Origin: CALVLD01 sp964467585
GTDB taxonomy: Bacteria; Bacillota; Clostridia; Christensenellales; CAG-138
Assembly: GCA_964467585.1 (NCBI GenBank)
Contig: CAYXRF010000004.1
Span: forward strand, 1 to 64,000
DNA: 64,000 nucleotides
Reading direction: 5' to 3'
Shown in pieces: positions 40,201 to 47,994 of this stretch. Every line of letters starts with the position of its first letter. The first letter of the stretch is position 1. Below the pieces are notes generated by a model. The model did not search any database. It had not been told where the DNA came from and saw only the letters and a list, made by a program, of their open reading frames with translations. Both the position numbers and the translations under genes were made by a program.

Positions 40201-40346
40201 GCAAGATCGGCTCTCTCCGCCGCTTTAAGGATGACGTTAAAGAGGTTGCGCAGGGTTATGAATGCGGCATCAGCGTTGATGGATATAATGATATTCATGA
40301 GGGCGATGTGATCGAGGCGTTCATAATGGAAGAAGTTCAGAGGTAA
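37260..40346 (+). CDS. infB: Translation initiation factor IF-2 with a repeat-rich N-terminal domain
   Basis: 1028 residues. IF-2 brings fMet-tRNA to the 30S ribosome and hydrolyses GTP on 50S joining. Residues 1-75 form a predicted coiled coil, then an Ala-rich region to about 240, then ten copies of TQQRAPY[N/G]QQG (about 244-355). The IF2_N domain comes near 450. The G domain begins about 538: GHVDHGKTSLLDA, TPGHEAFTAMRARGAQ, NKMDRAE, with SAR in place of SAK. Domains II to IV follow to the end. The start at 37260 has GGGGGT upstream. The N-terminal repeat region is unusual in length and copy regularity. Confidence 0.95.
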   Translation: MAKNELIETAKQLEAKTNELLTRVKELQTNLSGSLQQAKRQESKLIESERAAEKARAERDAAERLKEFLESQEQKGVYIGGEDAEPSSAEGNALEAHASEGAAAQQNVASAVTDAPAAEAFVQPEAKPTPAEPDKHAADISAASDGGSGAVKQSDIPKTEVIAASADDAGVNTEPTKSAVNADTGAVETEKTVAADNISLNAAQPKQTDTVGVDAHSSESKPQTAKSTAKADGAEKPDRQQSGSTQQRAPYNQQGTQQRAPYNQQGTQQRAPYNQQGTQQRAPYNQQGTQQRAPYNQQGTQQRAPYNQQGTQQRAPYNQQGTQQRAPYNQQGTQQRAPYGQQGTQQRAPYGQQGGAAGAQRGARTAAAGGVTPVTPAPQQRDRTHDANKGQYVRRFDDSKTKNKKAISKEAAPSATTWDDENGFGNRRKLKHQQIQQKPEPIVIDKAILTNDHVTVRELSEKLGKPAAAIIKKLFLMGTVATINNEIDFETCELIAADFDISLELQVAKTYEEVLAEAVDEGDDKTDLVERPPVVTIMGHVDHGKTSLLDAIRDSSITSGEAGGITQHIGAYTVKCKDRTITFIDTPGHEAFTAMRARGAQVTDVVILVVAADDGIMPQTVEAINHSKAAGVPIIVAINKMDRAEANPERVLQQLTEHGLLCEDWGGDTICVPVSARTHMGLDTLLEMVLLQADVLELKANPKRKAKGTVVEAQLDKGRGPVATVLVQNGTLHVGDPIVAGVAFGKVRAMMDDKGRRVKEAGPSQPVEVLGFNEVPAAGDEMNVADLDKLSKLVAEERRNKLKAEQQKQLSKVSLEDLFTHIAEGDVKDLNIVIKADVDGSVQAVKQSLEKLSNDEVRVKCIHGAVGAITASDVMFASASNAIVIGFNVRPDSGAKALAEQEKVDVRTYRIIYQAIEDVENAMKGMFKPIFKEVQIGSISVRSTFKVSGVGVIAGAYVTEGKVQRNAQVRVVRDGIVVHEGKIGSLRRFKDDVKEVAQGYECGISVDGYNDIHEGDVIEAFIMEEVQR
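37989..38323 (+). repeat. 33-bp tandem repeat in infB
   Basis: Ten in-frame 33-bp units encode TQQRAPYNQQG (eight copies) or TQQRAPYGQQG (the last two). Synonymous drift (GCA/GCT, CAG/CAA, CGT/CGC) shows the array is not newly made. Indels by slippage would change copy number without breaking the frame. Confidence 0.9.
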
Positions 40347-40362
40347 AGAGGTAAATTGTTTA

Positions 40363-40737
40363 ATGGCATCAGTCAGGTATGACCGCATAAATGAGGAGAT
40401 ACGCAAGGCGCTCAGCGAGATAATACGCGATATGAAGGATCCCCGTATTTCCCCGCTGACAACAATAATCCGTGCGGAAGCCACTACGGATCTCAAGCTG
40501 TGCAAGGTTCGTGTAAGCGTATACGACAAAAACGATGAGGCACGCACGGAGACAGTCGCGCAGCTTAACCGTGCGGAGGGCTTTATTGCCCGCGAGGTTG
40601 GCAAGCGCATAGACCTGAGGCACATACCCACTTTCAAGTTTGCGTTGGATGATTCAATCGAGTATTCCGTTAGGATATCAGAGATTCTCGGCAAGCTTGA
40701 CAGTGACCGAAAGGATATTGAAAAGCAAGATGACTGA
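40363..40737 (+). CDS. rbfA: Ribosome-binding factor A
   Basis: 124 residues. It starts MASVRYDRINEEIRKALSEIIRDMKDPRISPLTTIIRAEATTDLKLCKVRVSVY, the family opening with a KH-like fold. RbfA helps mature the 30S 5' domain of 16S rRNA. It begins 16 bases after infB and overlaps the nrnA start by 8 bases, so translation is coupled. Confidence 0.93.
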   Translation: MASVRYDRINEEIRKALSEIIRDMKDPRISPLTTIIRAEATTDLKLCKVRVSVYDKNDEARTETVAQLNRAEGFIAREVGKRIDLRHIPTFKFALDDSIEYSVRISEILGKLDSDRKDIEKQDD

Positions 40738-41701
40738 CGATATGGCGTTGGTTGAAATACTGTTGGGCATAAGCAGGTCAAGCACATTCAGCCTGCTTAC
40801 TCACGTTTCGCCTGATGGGGACACGCTCGGTTCCGCACTTGCCATGCACATTCTGCTCAAAAGCATGGGCAAAACGTCGGAGGTCGTGTGTGAGGACCCT
40901 GTTCCGCATATATATGGCTTTTTGCCGTGCGCAGACGTGGTCAAGCTTCCGCAGGACGCTGTTGGATACGAGTGCGCGATAGCAATGGACTGTGCGGACG
41001 CCCAAAGGTTCAAGCGCTCGGATTTTATTTTTCGCGGCGCAAGGCTCACAATGACAATGGACCACCACTTTACCAACAGGGGCTATGCCGACACAAACTT
41101 TATTCGTGGCGGCGCTTCCGCAACGTCCGAATTGGTTTACGATGTTTACAAGGCGTTGGACAAGCCGATTACCAACGATGCGGCGATCTGCCTTTACACG
41201 GGCATAGTAACGGATACGGGCAATCTCACATACAGCAACACAACGCCAAACAGCATCCGTATTGTGGCGGAGCTGCTTGAAAACGGGCTTAACATTACAG
41301 AGGTCAACCGCAAGATATATCGCACGGTTCCTTTCCATAAAACACGTGTTCAGGGGTTCGCGCTTTCCAACATGCAGCTTGAGTACGACGGCAGGATAGG
41401 CATCGCAACATTGACGGTTGCCCAGATGGAAGCGTTCGGCGCTTCAAGTGAGGATTGCGAAGGCGTTGTCGATATGGTAAGAGACGTCGAAAGCGTGCGT
41501 GTGGCGGTGTTCATACGAGAGGGCAGAGACGGCACATACAAGGTCAGTCTGCGCTCTAAGGAGTGCGCGGACGTTGGCAAAATCGCCAAACGCTTTGGCG
41601 GCGGCGGGCACGCGGGCGCGGCGGGATACACCTCCCACGAGCCTCTTTCCACAACAATTGCAATGGCAATTTCAGCGGCGGCGGCGGAGATAAAAATATA
41701 A
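40730..41701 (+). CDS. nrnA: NrnA-type DHH phosphoesterase (nanoRNase / pAp phosphatase)
   Basis: 323 residues from ATG 40730 (overlaps rbfA). DHH motifs: HVSPDGDTLGSALAM (I), IAMDCADAQRF (II), TMDHHFTNRGYAD (III, the DHH), TGIVTDTGNL (IV), and the DHHA1 domain with GGGGHAGAAG near the C-terminus. The enzyme degrades very short RNAs and dephosphorylates 3',5'-pAp using Mn. It lies between rbfA and truB as in Bacillus and Clostridia, and its stop overlaps the truB ATG (TAATG). Confidence 0.93.
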   Translation: MTDDMALVEILLGISRSSTFSLLTHVSPDGDTLGSALAMHILLKSMGKTSEVVCEDPVPHIYGFLPCADVVKLPQDAVGYECAIAMDCADAQRFKRSDFIFRGARLTMTMDHHFTNRGYADTNFIRGGASATSELVYDVYKALDKPITNDAAICLYTGIVTDTGNLTYSNTTPNSIRIVAELLENGLNITEVNRKIYRTVPFHKTRVQGFALSNMQLEYDGRIGIATLTVAQMEAFGASSEDCEGVVDMVRDVESVRVAVFIREGRDGTYKVSLRSKECADVGKIAKRFGGGGHAGAAGYTSHEPLSTTIAMAISAAAAEIKI

Positions 41702-42996
41702 TGAGCTATGAGGGCGTTATATGCGTGCTTAAGCCGCCGGGCATGAGCTCATCGGACGCAGTTACGGACGTCAGACGTGTTTTGAACGAAAAGCGCGTGG
41801 GGCATACAGGCACGCTTGACCCGGCAGCGGCGGGCGTGCTGCCCATATGCGTAGGCAGGGCAACGCGTCTTTTTGATTTTTTGGTTGATAAGCAAAAAGA
41901 ATACATTGCAGAGGTCGCATTCGGCAAGGCAACCGACACAGAGGACGCAATGGGCGCAGTCACATCCGTCAGCAGCGATATTATCGAGGCGGAACGGCTT
42001 ATTTCGGTGCTTCCACGCTTTGTGGGTGATATTGAGCAGACCCCGCCCGTGTATTCCGCTCTCAGCGTAAACGGTGAAAAGCTGTATAAGCTTGCCCGCC
42101 GAGGCGAGATTTCCTCTCCGGTCGAGTCAAAAAAGAGGGTCATCAATATCCAAAAGCTTGAGCTTGTGCGCCAAATGGCGGTCAATCGCTTTTTGATACG
42201 GATAGTTTGCTCCAAGGGCACATACATACGCACGCTGTGCAAGGATATCGGCGCGTCTCTGGGCGTGCCGGCATATATGGCGTTTCTGCTGCGCACGCGT
42301 TCGGGGGCGTTTACGTTGGAAGAATCGTTTTCAATCGCGGAGCTTGCACAACTGGGCGAACAGGGCAGGCTATCGGAGGCGCTGATACCAATGGATAAAG
42401 CAATCGCGCACATTCCCGCTCTGCGTTTGACCTCTCTTTGCAAAAAAGACAGACGCCTGCTGATAAACGGAGCGGCGATTCATGTGGACGAAAGCCGTGT
42501 GAACACCCCGCTCAGGCTATATATTGATGGTGAATTTATAGGGATGTGCATGGTTGACGAATACAAAATGGCACATATTTCTGTTTGGCTCGGAAGTGAG
42601 GATATTTTAAAAAACACCGTGCTTGTCGGCAATGTGTGTCAAAACCGACATATCGGCACAGAGCTGGGATTTCCCACCGCCAATATTGAGGGATACGATC
42701 GCCACGCCGTCCCGCAGGATGGTGTGTACGCAACCATTGCGGAGCTGGATGGGGTCAAATATCACGCCGTCACAAGCGTGGGAACAAATCCAACGGTGGG
42801 CGGCAAAACAATCACGGTTGAAACCCACATGATAGGCTATTCGGGCGATTGTTACGGGCAAAGAATGAAGGTCAGGTTCGTAAAAAAGCTCAGGGATATG
42901 CAGAGGTTTGAATCGGTGGAGCAGCTTGCGCGTCAGATATCCAACGATATTGCGGATGCGGAGCATATTCTTGAAACCTTAAAATATACCGATTAA
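41701..42996 (+). CDS. truB: TruB pseudouridine synthase fused to a riboflavin-kinase domain
   Basis: 431 residues. Residues 1 to about 290 are TruB, which makes pseudouridine 55 in tRNA: GVICVLKPPGMSSSDAV, GHTGTLDPAAAGVLPICVG with the catalytic Asp, QTPPVYSALSVNGEKLYKLAR, and a PUA-like end. Directly after, about 303-431, comes the C-terminal flavokinase domain of RibF: VGNVCQNRHIGTELGFPTANIEG (the PTAN motif), GVYATIAELDG, VTSVGTNPTVGGKTITVETHM and the helical end. The N-terminal FMN-adenylyltransferase (FAD synthetase) half of RibF, with its HGxH-type motif, is absent. In Firmicutes truB and ribF are neighbours, so this may be a fusion by deletion. The upstream open frame to 41563 is not coding. 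Confidence 0.88.
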   Translation: MSYEGVICVLKPPGMSSSDAVTDVRRVLNEKRVGHTGTLDPAAAGVLPICVGRATRLFDFLVDKQKEYIAEVAFGKATDTEDAMGAVTSVSSDIIEAERLISVLPRFVGDIEQTPPVYSALSVNGEKLYKLARRGEISSPVESKKRVINIQKLELVRQMAVNRFLIRIVCSKGTYIRTLCKDIGASLGVPAYMAFLLRTRSGAFTLEESFSIAELAQLGEQGRLSEALIPMDKAIAHIPALRLTSLCKKDRRLLINGAAIHVDESRVNTPLRLYIDGEFIGMCMVDEYKMAHISVWLGSEDILKNTVLVGNVCQNRHIGTELGFPTANIEGYDRHAVPQDGVYATIAELDGVKYHAVTSVGTNPTVGGKTITVETHMIGYSGDCYGQRMKVRFVKKLRDMQRFESVEQLARQISNDIADAEHILETLKYTD

Positions 42997-43010
42997 CGCT
43001 TAAAAAAGTA

Positions 43011-43039
43011 TTGCAACCAATGCTTTCGCATGGTATAAT
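43011..43039 (+). promoter_or_regulatory. Promoter of rpsO
   Basis: TTGCAA (43011-43016), 17 bases, TATAAT (43034-43039). The roughly 100-base untranslated leader before rpsO (43046-43150) could hold an S15-binding autoregulatory structure; only short complementary stretches (GTCCCAATTGGGG) are obvious. Confidence 0.65.
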
Positions 43040-43150
43040 AGCATGCTATGTGTCCCAATTGGGGCTTTCGGCAATCTGCTCGCTTCGTTTTGCGACAACT
43101 CCGACGCATTACGCAGCCCGCAGGGATATTTATTTAACGGAGGATTTCAA

Positions 43151-43414
43151 ATGGATAAGGAACTTAAAAACGAGACTATCGCTCAGCATGCTCTGCATGA
43201 GGGCGACACAGGTTCGCCTGAGGTTCAGATTGCGCTTCTGACCGAGCGTATCAACCACCTCACCGCTCATCTTCAGGAGCACAAAAAGGATAACCACTCA
43301 CGCCGCGGTCTGCTGAAGATGGTCGGCAAGAGGCGCGGGCTTCTGAACTACCTGAAGGATACCGATATTGAGCGCTACAGGGCGATTATCGCCTCGCTCA
43401 ACATCAGAAAGTAA
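43151..43414 (+). CDS. rpsO: 30S ribosomal protein S15
   Basis: 87 residues, the canonical S15 length, from ATG 43151 after CGGAGG. The S15 signature HSRRGLLKMVGKRRGLLNYLK is complete, and GDTGSPEVQIALLTERINHLT is standard. S15 binds 16S rRNA helices 20-22. The frame is open upstream to 43043 but the leader is non-coding. A terminator follows immediately, then pnp. Confidence 0.97.
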   Translation: MDKELKNETIAQHALHEGDTGSPEVQIALLTERINHLTAHLQEHKKDNHSRRGLLKMVGKRRGLLNYLKDTDIERYRAIIASLNIRK

Positions 43415-43430
43415 TACCGATTACTTTATG

Positions 43431-43461
43431 AAAAGCGGGCGGGAGTACCCGCTTTTCTTTT
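43431..43461 (+). terminator. Intrinsic terminator of rpsO
   Basis: AAAAGCGGG and CCCGCTTTT form a 9-bp perfect stem around 8 bases, followed by CTTTTG. Confidence 0.85.
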
Positions 43462-43540
43462 GAAAAAAGGCTGAAGCAAGCCTATACTCCCATTAAAATC
43501 AGGTAACAATAAAAGTAAAAATAAAAGGAGCATAAAGAAT

Positions 43541-45634
43541 ATGCAACAAACATTCGAATTGGAGCTTGCCGGGCGCACGATATCCGTCGTTACAGGCAAG
43601 TATGCGGAACAGGCGGGGGGCTCGTGTATGATTTCCTGCGGGGGCACGGCAATACTCACCTGCGCAACAGTTTCAAAGCAGCCGCGTGAGGGTGCGGATT
43701 TTCTTCCTCTCAGCTGCGACTATGAAGAAAAAATGTATGCCGCGGGCAAAATTCCCGGCGGCTTCATAAAGCGTGAGGGGCGTCCTTCCGAAAAGGCGAT
43801 ATTGACAAGCCGCCTTATAGACCGTCCTCTGCGTCCCCTTTTCCCCAAGGGATTCTATAACGATGTTCAGGTGATTGCAACGGCAATGTCCGTTGAAAAG
43901 GACGTTCAGCCCGAAACGCTTGCCATGATTGGCTCGTCAATCGCGCTTTCAATCAGCGAAGCTCCTTTTGCGGGGCCCGTGGGCGCGGTCGCCGTCGGTC
44001 TTGTTGACGGCAAATATGTCATAAATCCGGATGCGGAGCAGCGTGAAAAGAGCCGCCTTGCGCTTACCGTTGCAGGCACGCGTGACGCCGTCATGATGGT
44101 TGAAGCGGGCGCGAACGAGGTCTCCGAAAAAGAAATGCTCGACGCCATTCTGCTTGCGCATTGCTACATAAAGGATATTGTCGCCTTCATCGATAAGATT
44201 CAGGCGGCTGTCGGCAAAGAAAAAATCGTTCCCTGCATTCATGTTCCCGATGAGCAGCTCAAGGCTAAGGTTGTCGAGTTTGCGCGTGAAAGGGTTGAGT
44301 GGCAGCTTGACACGTTTGACCGCAAGGAGCGCGAGGTGCGCACCCAGCAGGTCACGGCGGAGGTTAAGGAGCATTTCGCGCAGGAGTATCCCGATGCGGC
44401 GGCCGATATTGACAGCATTCTCTATTATCTGATGAAAGAAATTCTCCGCGACAAGATTATCAATCGCGGTATACGTCCCGACGGCAGAAAGCAAACCGAG
44501 ATTCGCCCCATATGGAGCGAGGTCGGCATTCTTCCCCGCACTCACGGCTCCGCCGTGTTCACACGCGGTCAGACGCAGGTAATGACAATGACAACTCTCG
44601 GCACGCTGGGCGATGGGCAAACGCTTGACGGCATCGGTGAGGAGGATTTCAAACGTTACATCCACCATTACAATATGCCGCCATACAGCGTTGGAGAGTG
44701 CAGACGCACAGGCAGCCCGGGACGCCGCGAGATAGGTCACGGCGCATTGGCGGAGCGCGCACTGCTTCCCATGATCCCCTCTGAGGAGGAGTTCCCGTAC
44801 GCTATCCGTCTTGTTTCCGAGGTGGTGTCGTCCAACGGTTCAACCTCTCAGGCTTCAATCTGCGCAAGCACGCTGTCCCTTATGGACGCGGGCGTTCCCA
44901 TCAAAAAGCCTGTTGCGGGCGTTGCAATGGGTCTTATAAAAGATGATTCCAACGGCAATATTGCAATACTCACCGATATCCAAGGGCTTGAGGATTTCAT
45001 GGGCGACATGGATTTCAAGGTTGCGGGCACGCGTGAGGGCATAACCGCTATCCAGATGGATATCAAAATCAAGGGTATTGACGAGCAGATTCTCACCCGT
45101 GCGCTGGAGCAGGCGCGTCAGGGCAGGCTGTTCATACTTGATAAAATGATGGAGACTATCTCCGAGCCGCGCAAGGAGCTTTCGCCCTATGCGCCGCGCA
45201 TACTCCACTTCAGTATCAATCCCGATAAGATCCGTGAGGTTATCGGCAGCGGCGGCAAAACTATCAACGGGATTATCGCTCAGACAGGCGTTAAAATCGA
45301 TATTGAGGACGATGGGCGCGTGTTCATCGCAAGCCCCGATTCCGAAGCGGCGGCGGAGGCTAAGCGCATAATCGACAGCATAGTGCGCGACATAGAGGTT
45401 GGCGACGTCATACTGGGCAAGGTTGTTAACATTCTGCCTATCGGTGCGCAGGTTGAGCTGAAGCCGGGCAAAAAGGGCTTGGTTCACATATCAAAGCTTT
45501 CAAACAAGCGTGTTGAAAAGGTTGAAGACGTTGTAAGCGTTGGCGATGAGATGCTTGTTCGTGTTATTGATATCAAGCCGGACGGCAAAATTGACCTTAC
45601 GCACAAGGGGCTCATTCCCGAAGGCGGGAAATGA
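43541..45634 (+). CDS. pnp: Polyribonucleotide nucleotidyltransferase (PNPase)
   Basis: 697 residues. Two RNase PH domains (first about 1-220, second about 310-540), then KH (IREVIGSGGKTINGIIAQTGVKIDIEDDG, about 556-584) and S1 (VGDVILGKVVNILPIGAQVELKPGKKGLVHIS). The second PH core has FTRGQTQVMTMTTLG and GSPGRREIGHGALAERAL. PNPase phosphorolyses RNA 3' to 5' and is part of RNA decay. SD AAGGAG precedes ATG 43541. The conserved neighbour order rpsO-pnp is kept. Confidence 0.96.
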   Translation: MQQTFELELAGRTISVVTGKYAEQAGGSCMISCGGTAILTCATVSKQPREGADFLPLSCDYEEKMYAAGKIPGGFIKREGRPSEKAILTSRLIDRPLRPLFPKGFYNDVQVIATAMSVEKDVQPETLAMIGSSIALSISEAPFAGPVGAVAVGLVDGKYVINPDAEQREKSRLALTVAGTRDAVMMVEAGANEVSEKEMLDAILLAHCYIKDIVAFIDKIQAAVGKEKIVPCIHVPDEQLKAKVVEFARERVEWQLDTFDRKEREVRTQQVTAEVKEHFAQEYPDAAADIDSILYYLMKEILRDKIINRGIRPDGRKQTEIRPIWSEVGILPRTHGSAVFTRGQTQVMTMTTLGTLGDGQTLDGIGEEDFKRYIHHYNMPPYSVGECRRTGSPGRREIGHGALAERALLPMIPSEEEFPYAIRLVSEVVSSNGSTSQASICASTLSLMDAGVPIKKPVAGVAMGLIKDDSNGNIAILTDIQGLEDFMGDMDFKVAGTREGITAIQMDIKIKGIDEQILTRALEQARQGRLFILDKMMETISEPRKELSPYAPRILHFSINPDKIREVIGSGGKTINGIIAQTGVKIDIEDDGRVFIASPDSEAAAEAKRIIDSIVRDIEVGDVILGKVVNILPIGAQVELKPGKKGLVHISKLSNKRVEKVEDVVSVGDEMLVRVIDIKPDGKIDLTHKGLIPEGGK

Positions 45635-45679
45635 CCTGAAGCGCAGCAATGCGCAGCACTGATTAAAAGCTGATATACA

Positions 45680-45717
45680 AAGCGGGCGGCAGCAATGACG
45701 ACCCGCTTATTTTTTTT
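45680..45717 (+). terminator. Intrinsic terminator of pnp
   Basis: AAGCGGG and CCCGCTT stem followed by A and eight T residues, 46 bases after the pnp stop. Confidence 0.85.
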
Positions 45718-45855
45718 GAAGCCGAAGCAAATGCGGCGCGTCTATGCTGTTTGCATAAAATTTACATTTTAGTCAATCTTTTTTGAAAACAAGTAGTGAA
45801 ATTTAACTCAAAATCTGATATTATTGTCGTAATTCATTACAGGGAGGATAAACGA

Positions 45856-46089
45856 ATGAATTTCAAACGTATCATCGGTATCGCGCTTGCGCTTGTCATG
45901 ACGCTTGCGCTTGTTCCCGCTGTGTCGATTGCCGCCAACGTTACTGCGAACGAGGCACAACGCCTTGGGCTGCTTGACGAGGTTTGGAATAGTCTTGAAG
46001 CTGTTGAGGCGGGGAGGCTATGGCAAACGGTGCAAAGCCCTTTGAAGTTACGCTTGCCGTATACAGTGCGGCGCTGCAGAACAGTCTGA
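45856..46089 (+). pseudogene. Signal-peptide part of the C25-like protease, frame-broken
   Basis: From ATG 45856 (SD AGGGAGG) this frame gives MNFKRIIGIALALVMTLALVPAVSIAANVT, a clear signal peptide, then NEAQRLGLLDEVWNSLEAVEAG. After about 46014 the meaningful sequence continues in the -1 frame. Adding one G to the run of four at 46011-46014 would join EAVEAG to EAMANGAKPF seamlessly, so one base appears to be missing from a homopolymer. Beyond that point the frame to 46089 is noise. Confidence 0.7.
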
Positions 46090-47837
46090 TTGACTCCAAA
46101 AGCTGTGCGGAGCTTGACGACAACGGTTTCTGCTTTACGGTTGAAGGCATGAATTGTCTTTATGACTACAAGTGCCGCAACACAAGCTTCCAGTCGTCCA
46201 TTCCTCAGACAATCACCACGGACGCTGCGGAGGCTCTTTTCGCTAATGCCGGCACAAAGAACGGACCCACAAGCATGAATGTTCTGCTTGTCGGCCCGTA
46301 CTATTCGTCCGATGGCAGCTTCACGGATCAATACAAGCGTGAGGCTCAGTCCATTGCCGACACAACCGGAGGAGAATACACCCTGCTTGACAACGCCAAT
46401 GCTACCGGCCCCGCGATCGCAGCAGCATTCCCCGATAACGGCGTCGTCATATACGATTCTCACGGAACACAGTCCGGCACATCCTCTTATCTGTGCCTCA
46501 CAACAAACAGCGGCATCACCTCAACAGACTATTCCAACGGATGGGCTGTAAGCGCGGGCAGCGCCGCCTACATTGACGGTCGTTATATCCAAAACCACAT
46601 CACAGGCACGCTTCCCAACACACTCGTTTGGATGGCTATCTGTGAGGGAATGAAGGCAAACGGCAACGGAACAACCGGCTACGCTCTCATCGCGGCTGGC
46701 GCAGGCTGTGTATACGGCTATTCGCAGAGCGTCACATTCTCAGGCGACTATGTTTACGAAGCAACATTCTGGACTGAGATGAAAAACGGCGCAACGGTTG
46801 CGGATGCATACGCCACAATGGTTGATACGCATGGTATCCCCGATCCTTACGGCGATGCGTACCCAATCGTCATGTCCCCTGTTGACGACTTCCCCGCAAA
46901 CCCCGATGGCGCACAGCAGGTTTACTGCGATTGGTCGCTGTTCGGCGGCAATCTGGATCCCGTTGAGCTGACAGGCTATTCTCTCAGCGAGACCGATATT
47001 GAAATATATGAGGATCACAGCGGTGTAGTCAACTTTGTGCGTGAGCCTTTCAACGCAAGCAATTACACCCTCTCTTGGACGTCTAACGACACAAGCGTTG
47101 CCACAGTAAGCGGCAATGACCGCCGCTGCACGGTTACGGGCGTTGACGTTGGCAGCACAACAGTTGACTGCATGGTTATTGTTAACGATCAGTCAATCGG
47201 CACTGTTTCATTCAACGTAAACGTTCTCTATTTCCCCAATTTGAGTGAGGCGGCAAACGCGGACGGCAGTAACCTTACGTTCACATCAACGGGCAGTTAT
47301 CCTTGGCGTGCGGCGATTGTTGACGGTGTTGCGGTTGCTCAGTCGGGCAACAGCGGCGCGGACTCCACGTCCTCCTCAATGTCCGTAACGCTTCAGCTTG
47401 AGGCGAACGATGTTCTCTCATTTGACGCTAAGGTCAGCAGTGAATCCAACTATGACTTCCTCAAGTTCTATGTCAACAACACTCAATACGGTGCATCCTG
47501 GAGCGGCAACAGCGGCAACTGGCTGCATGTTGAATACACAGCGGCTTCAGCTGGCTCCTACACATTCACATGGACTTTCTCCAAGGACGTCAGCGTTGCA
47601 GGCGGCGACGACTGCGGCTATGTTGATAACGTAAAGCTTGTTCGCAGCGGCCCGCAGCTTGGCGACATAAACGGTGATATGGCGGTCACATCAGCCGACG
47701 CACTGCTTCTGATGCGCTATACGCTTGGCACTGTTACGCTCACAGCGGATCAGCTTTCACGCGCAGACGTCAACGGCGACGGCAAGATTGACGGCACGGA
47801 TGTGCTGCTTATAATGCGCGCTTCGCTCAGCATCTGA
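46020..47837 (+). CDS. Secreted C25/clan CD-like cysteine peptidase with dockerin (main part)
   Basis: Continues the frame-broken secreted protein; open from 46008, ATG at 46020. Residues numbered from 46020: a caspase-like fold typical of the gingipain (C25) group, with His 148 in IYDSHGTQSG and Cys 208 in VWMAICEGM as the likely dyad. Then a BIG2-type Ig domain (about 320-400), a beta-sandwich of carbohydrate-binding or MAM-like form (about 405-540; GNWLHVEYTAASAGSYTFTW), and a C-terminal dockerin pair (GDINGDMAVTSADALLLMR and ADVNGDGKIDGTDVLLIMR). The protein is exported and probably surface-attached. It is inserted between pnp and the ylxY-like gene, which are neighbours in Bacillus. Confidence 0.75.
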   Translation: MANGAKPFEVTLAVYSAALQNSLIDSKSCAELDDNGFCFTVEGMNCLYDYKCRNTSFQSSIPQTITTDAAEALFANAGTKNGPTSMNVLLVGPYYSSDGSFTDQYKREAQSIADTTGGEYTLLDNANATGPAIAAAFPDNGVVIYDSHGTQSGTSSYLCLTTNSGITSTDYSNGWAVSAGSAAYIDGRYIQNHITGTLPNTLVWMAICEGMKANGNGTTGYALIAAGAGCVYGYSQSVTFSGDYVYEATFWTEMKNGATVADAYATMVDTHGIPDPYGDAYPIVMSPVDDFPANPDGAQQVYCDWSLFGGNLDPVELTGYSLSETDIEIYEDHSGVVNFVREPFNASNYTLSWTSNDTSVATVSGNDRRCTVTGVDVGSTTVDCMVIVNDQSIGTVSFNVNVLYFPNLSEAANADGSNLTFTSTGSYPWRAAIVDGVAVAQSGNSGADSTSSSMSVTLQLEANDVLSFDAKVSSESNYDFLKFYVNNTQYGASWSGNSGNWLHVEYTAASAGSYTFTWTFSKDVSVAGGDDCGYVDNVKLVRSGPQLGDINGDMAVTSADALLLMRYTLGTVTLTADQLSRADVNGDGKIDGTDVLLIMRASLSI

Positions 47838-47878
47838 ACAAATACGGCAAGCTGAAAAAGCTTTTCGATTACATCAAC

Positions 47879-47905
47879 GGGGGGCGGGAGACCGCTCCCC
47901 TTTCG
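47879..47905 (+). terminator. Hairpin terminator after the protease gene
   Basis: A 9-bp GC-rich stem (one wobble) capped by a GAGA tetraloop, followed by TTTCGTATT, 41 bases after the stop. Confidence 0.6.
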
Positions 47906-47994
47906 TATTCAAATACCGTGTCAAATCCTGCCGATAGTGTGCTATTCGCTCCGCGGACGCCATAGCTTATAGCAAACACGAACAGGAGGCGGCA

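Noticed and set aside
45990..46030. Programmed -1 frameshift in the protease gene
   Set aside because: No heptanucleotide slippery sequence (X XXY YYZ) or downstream stem is obvious; a missing G is simpler.
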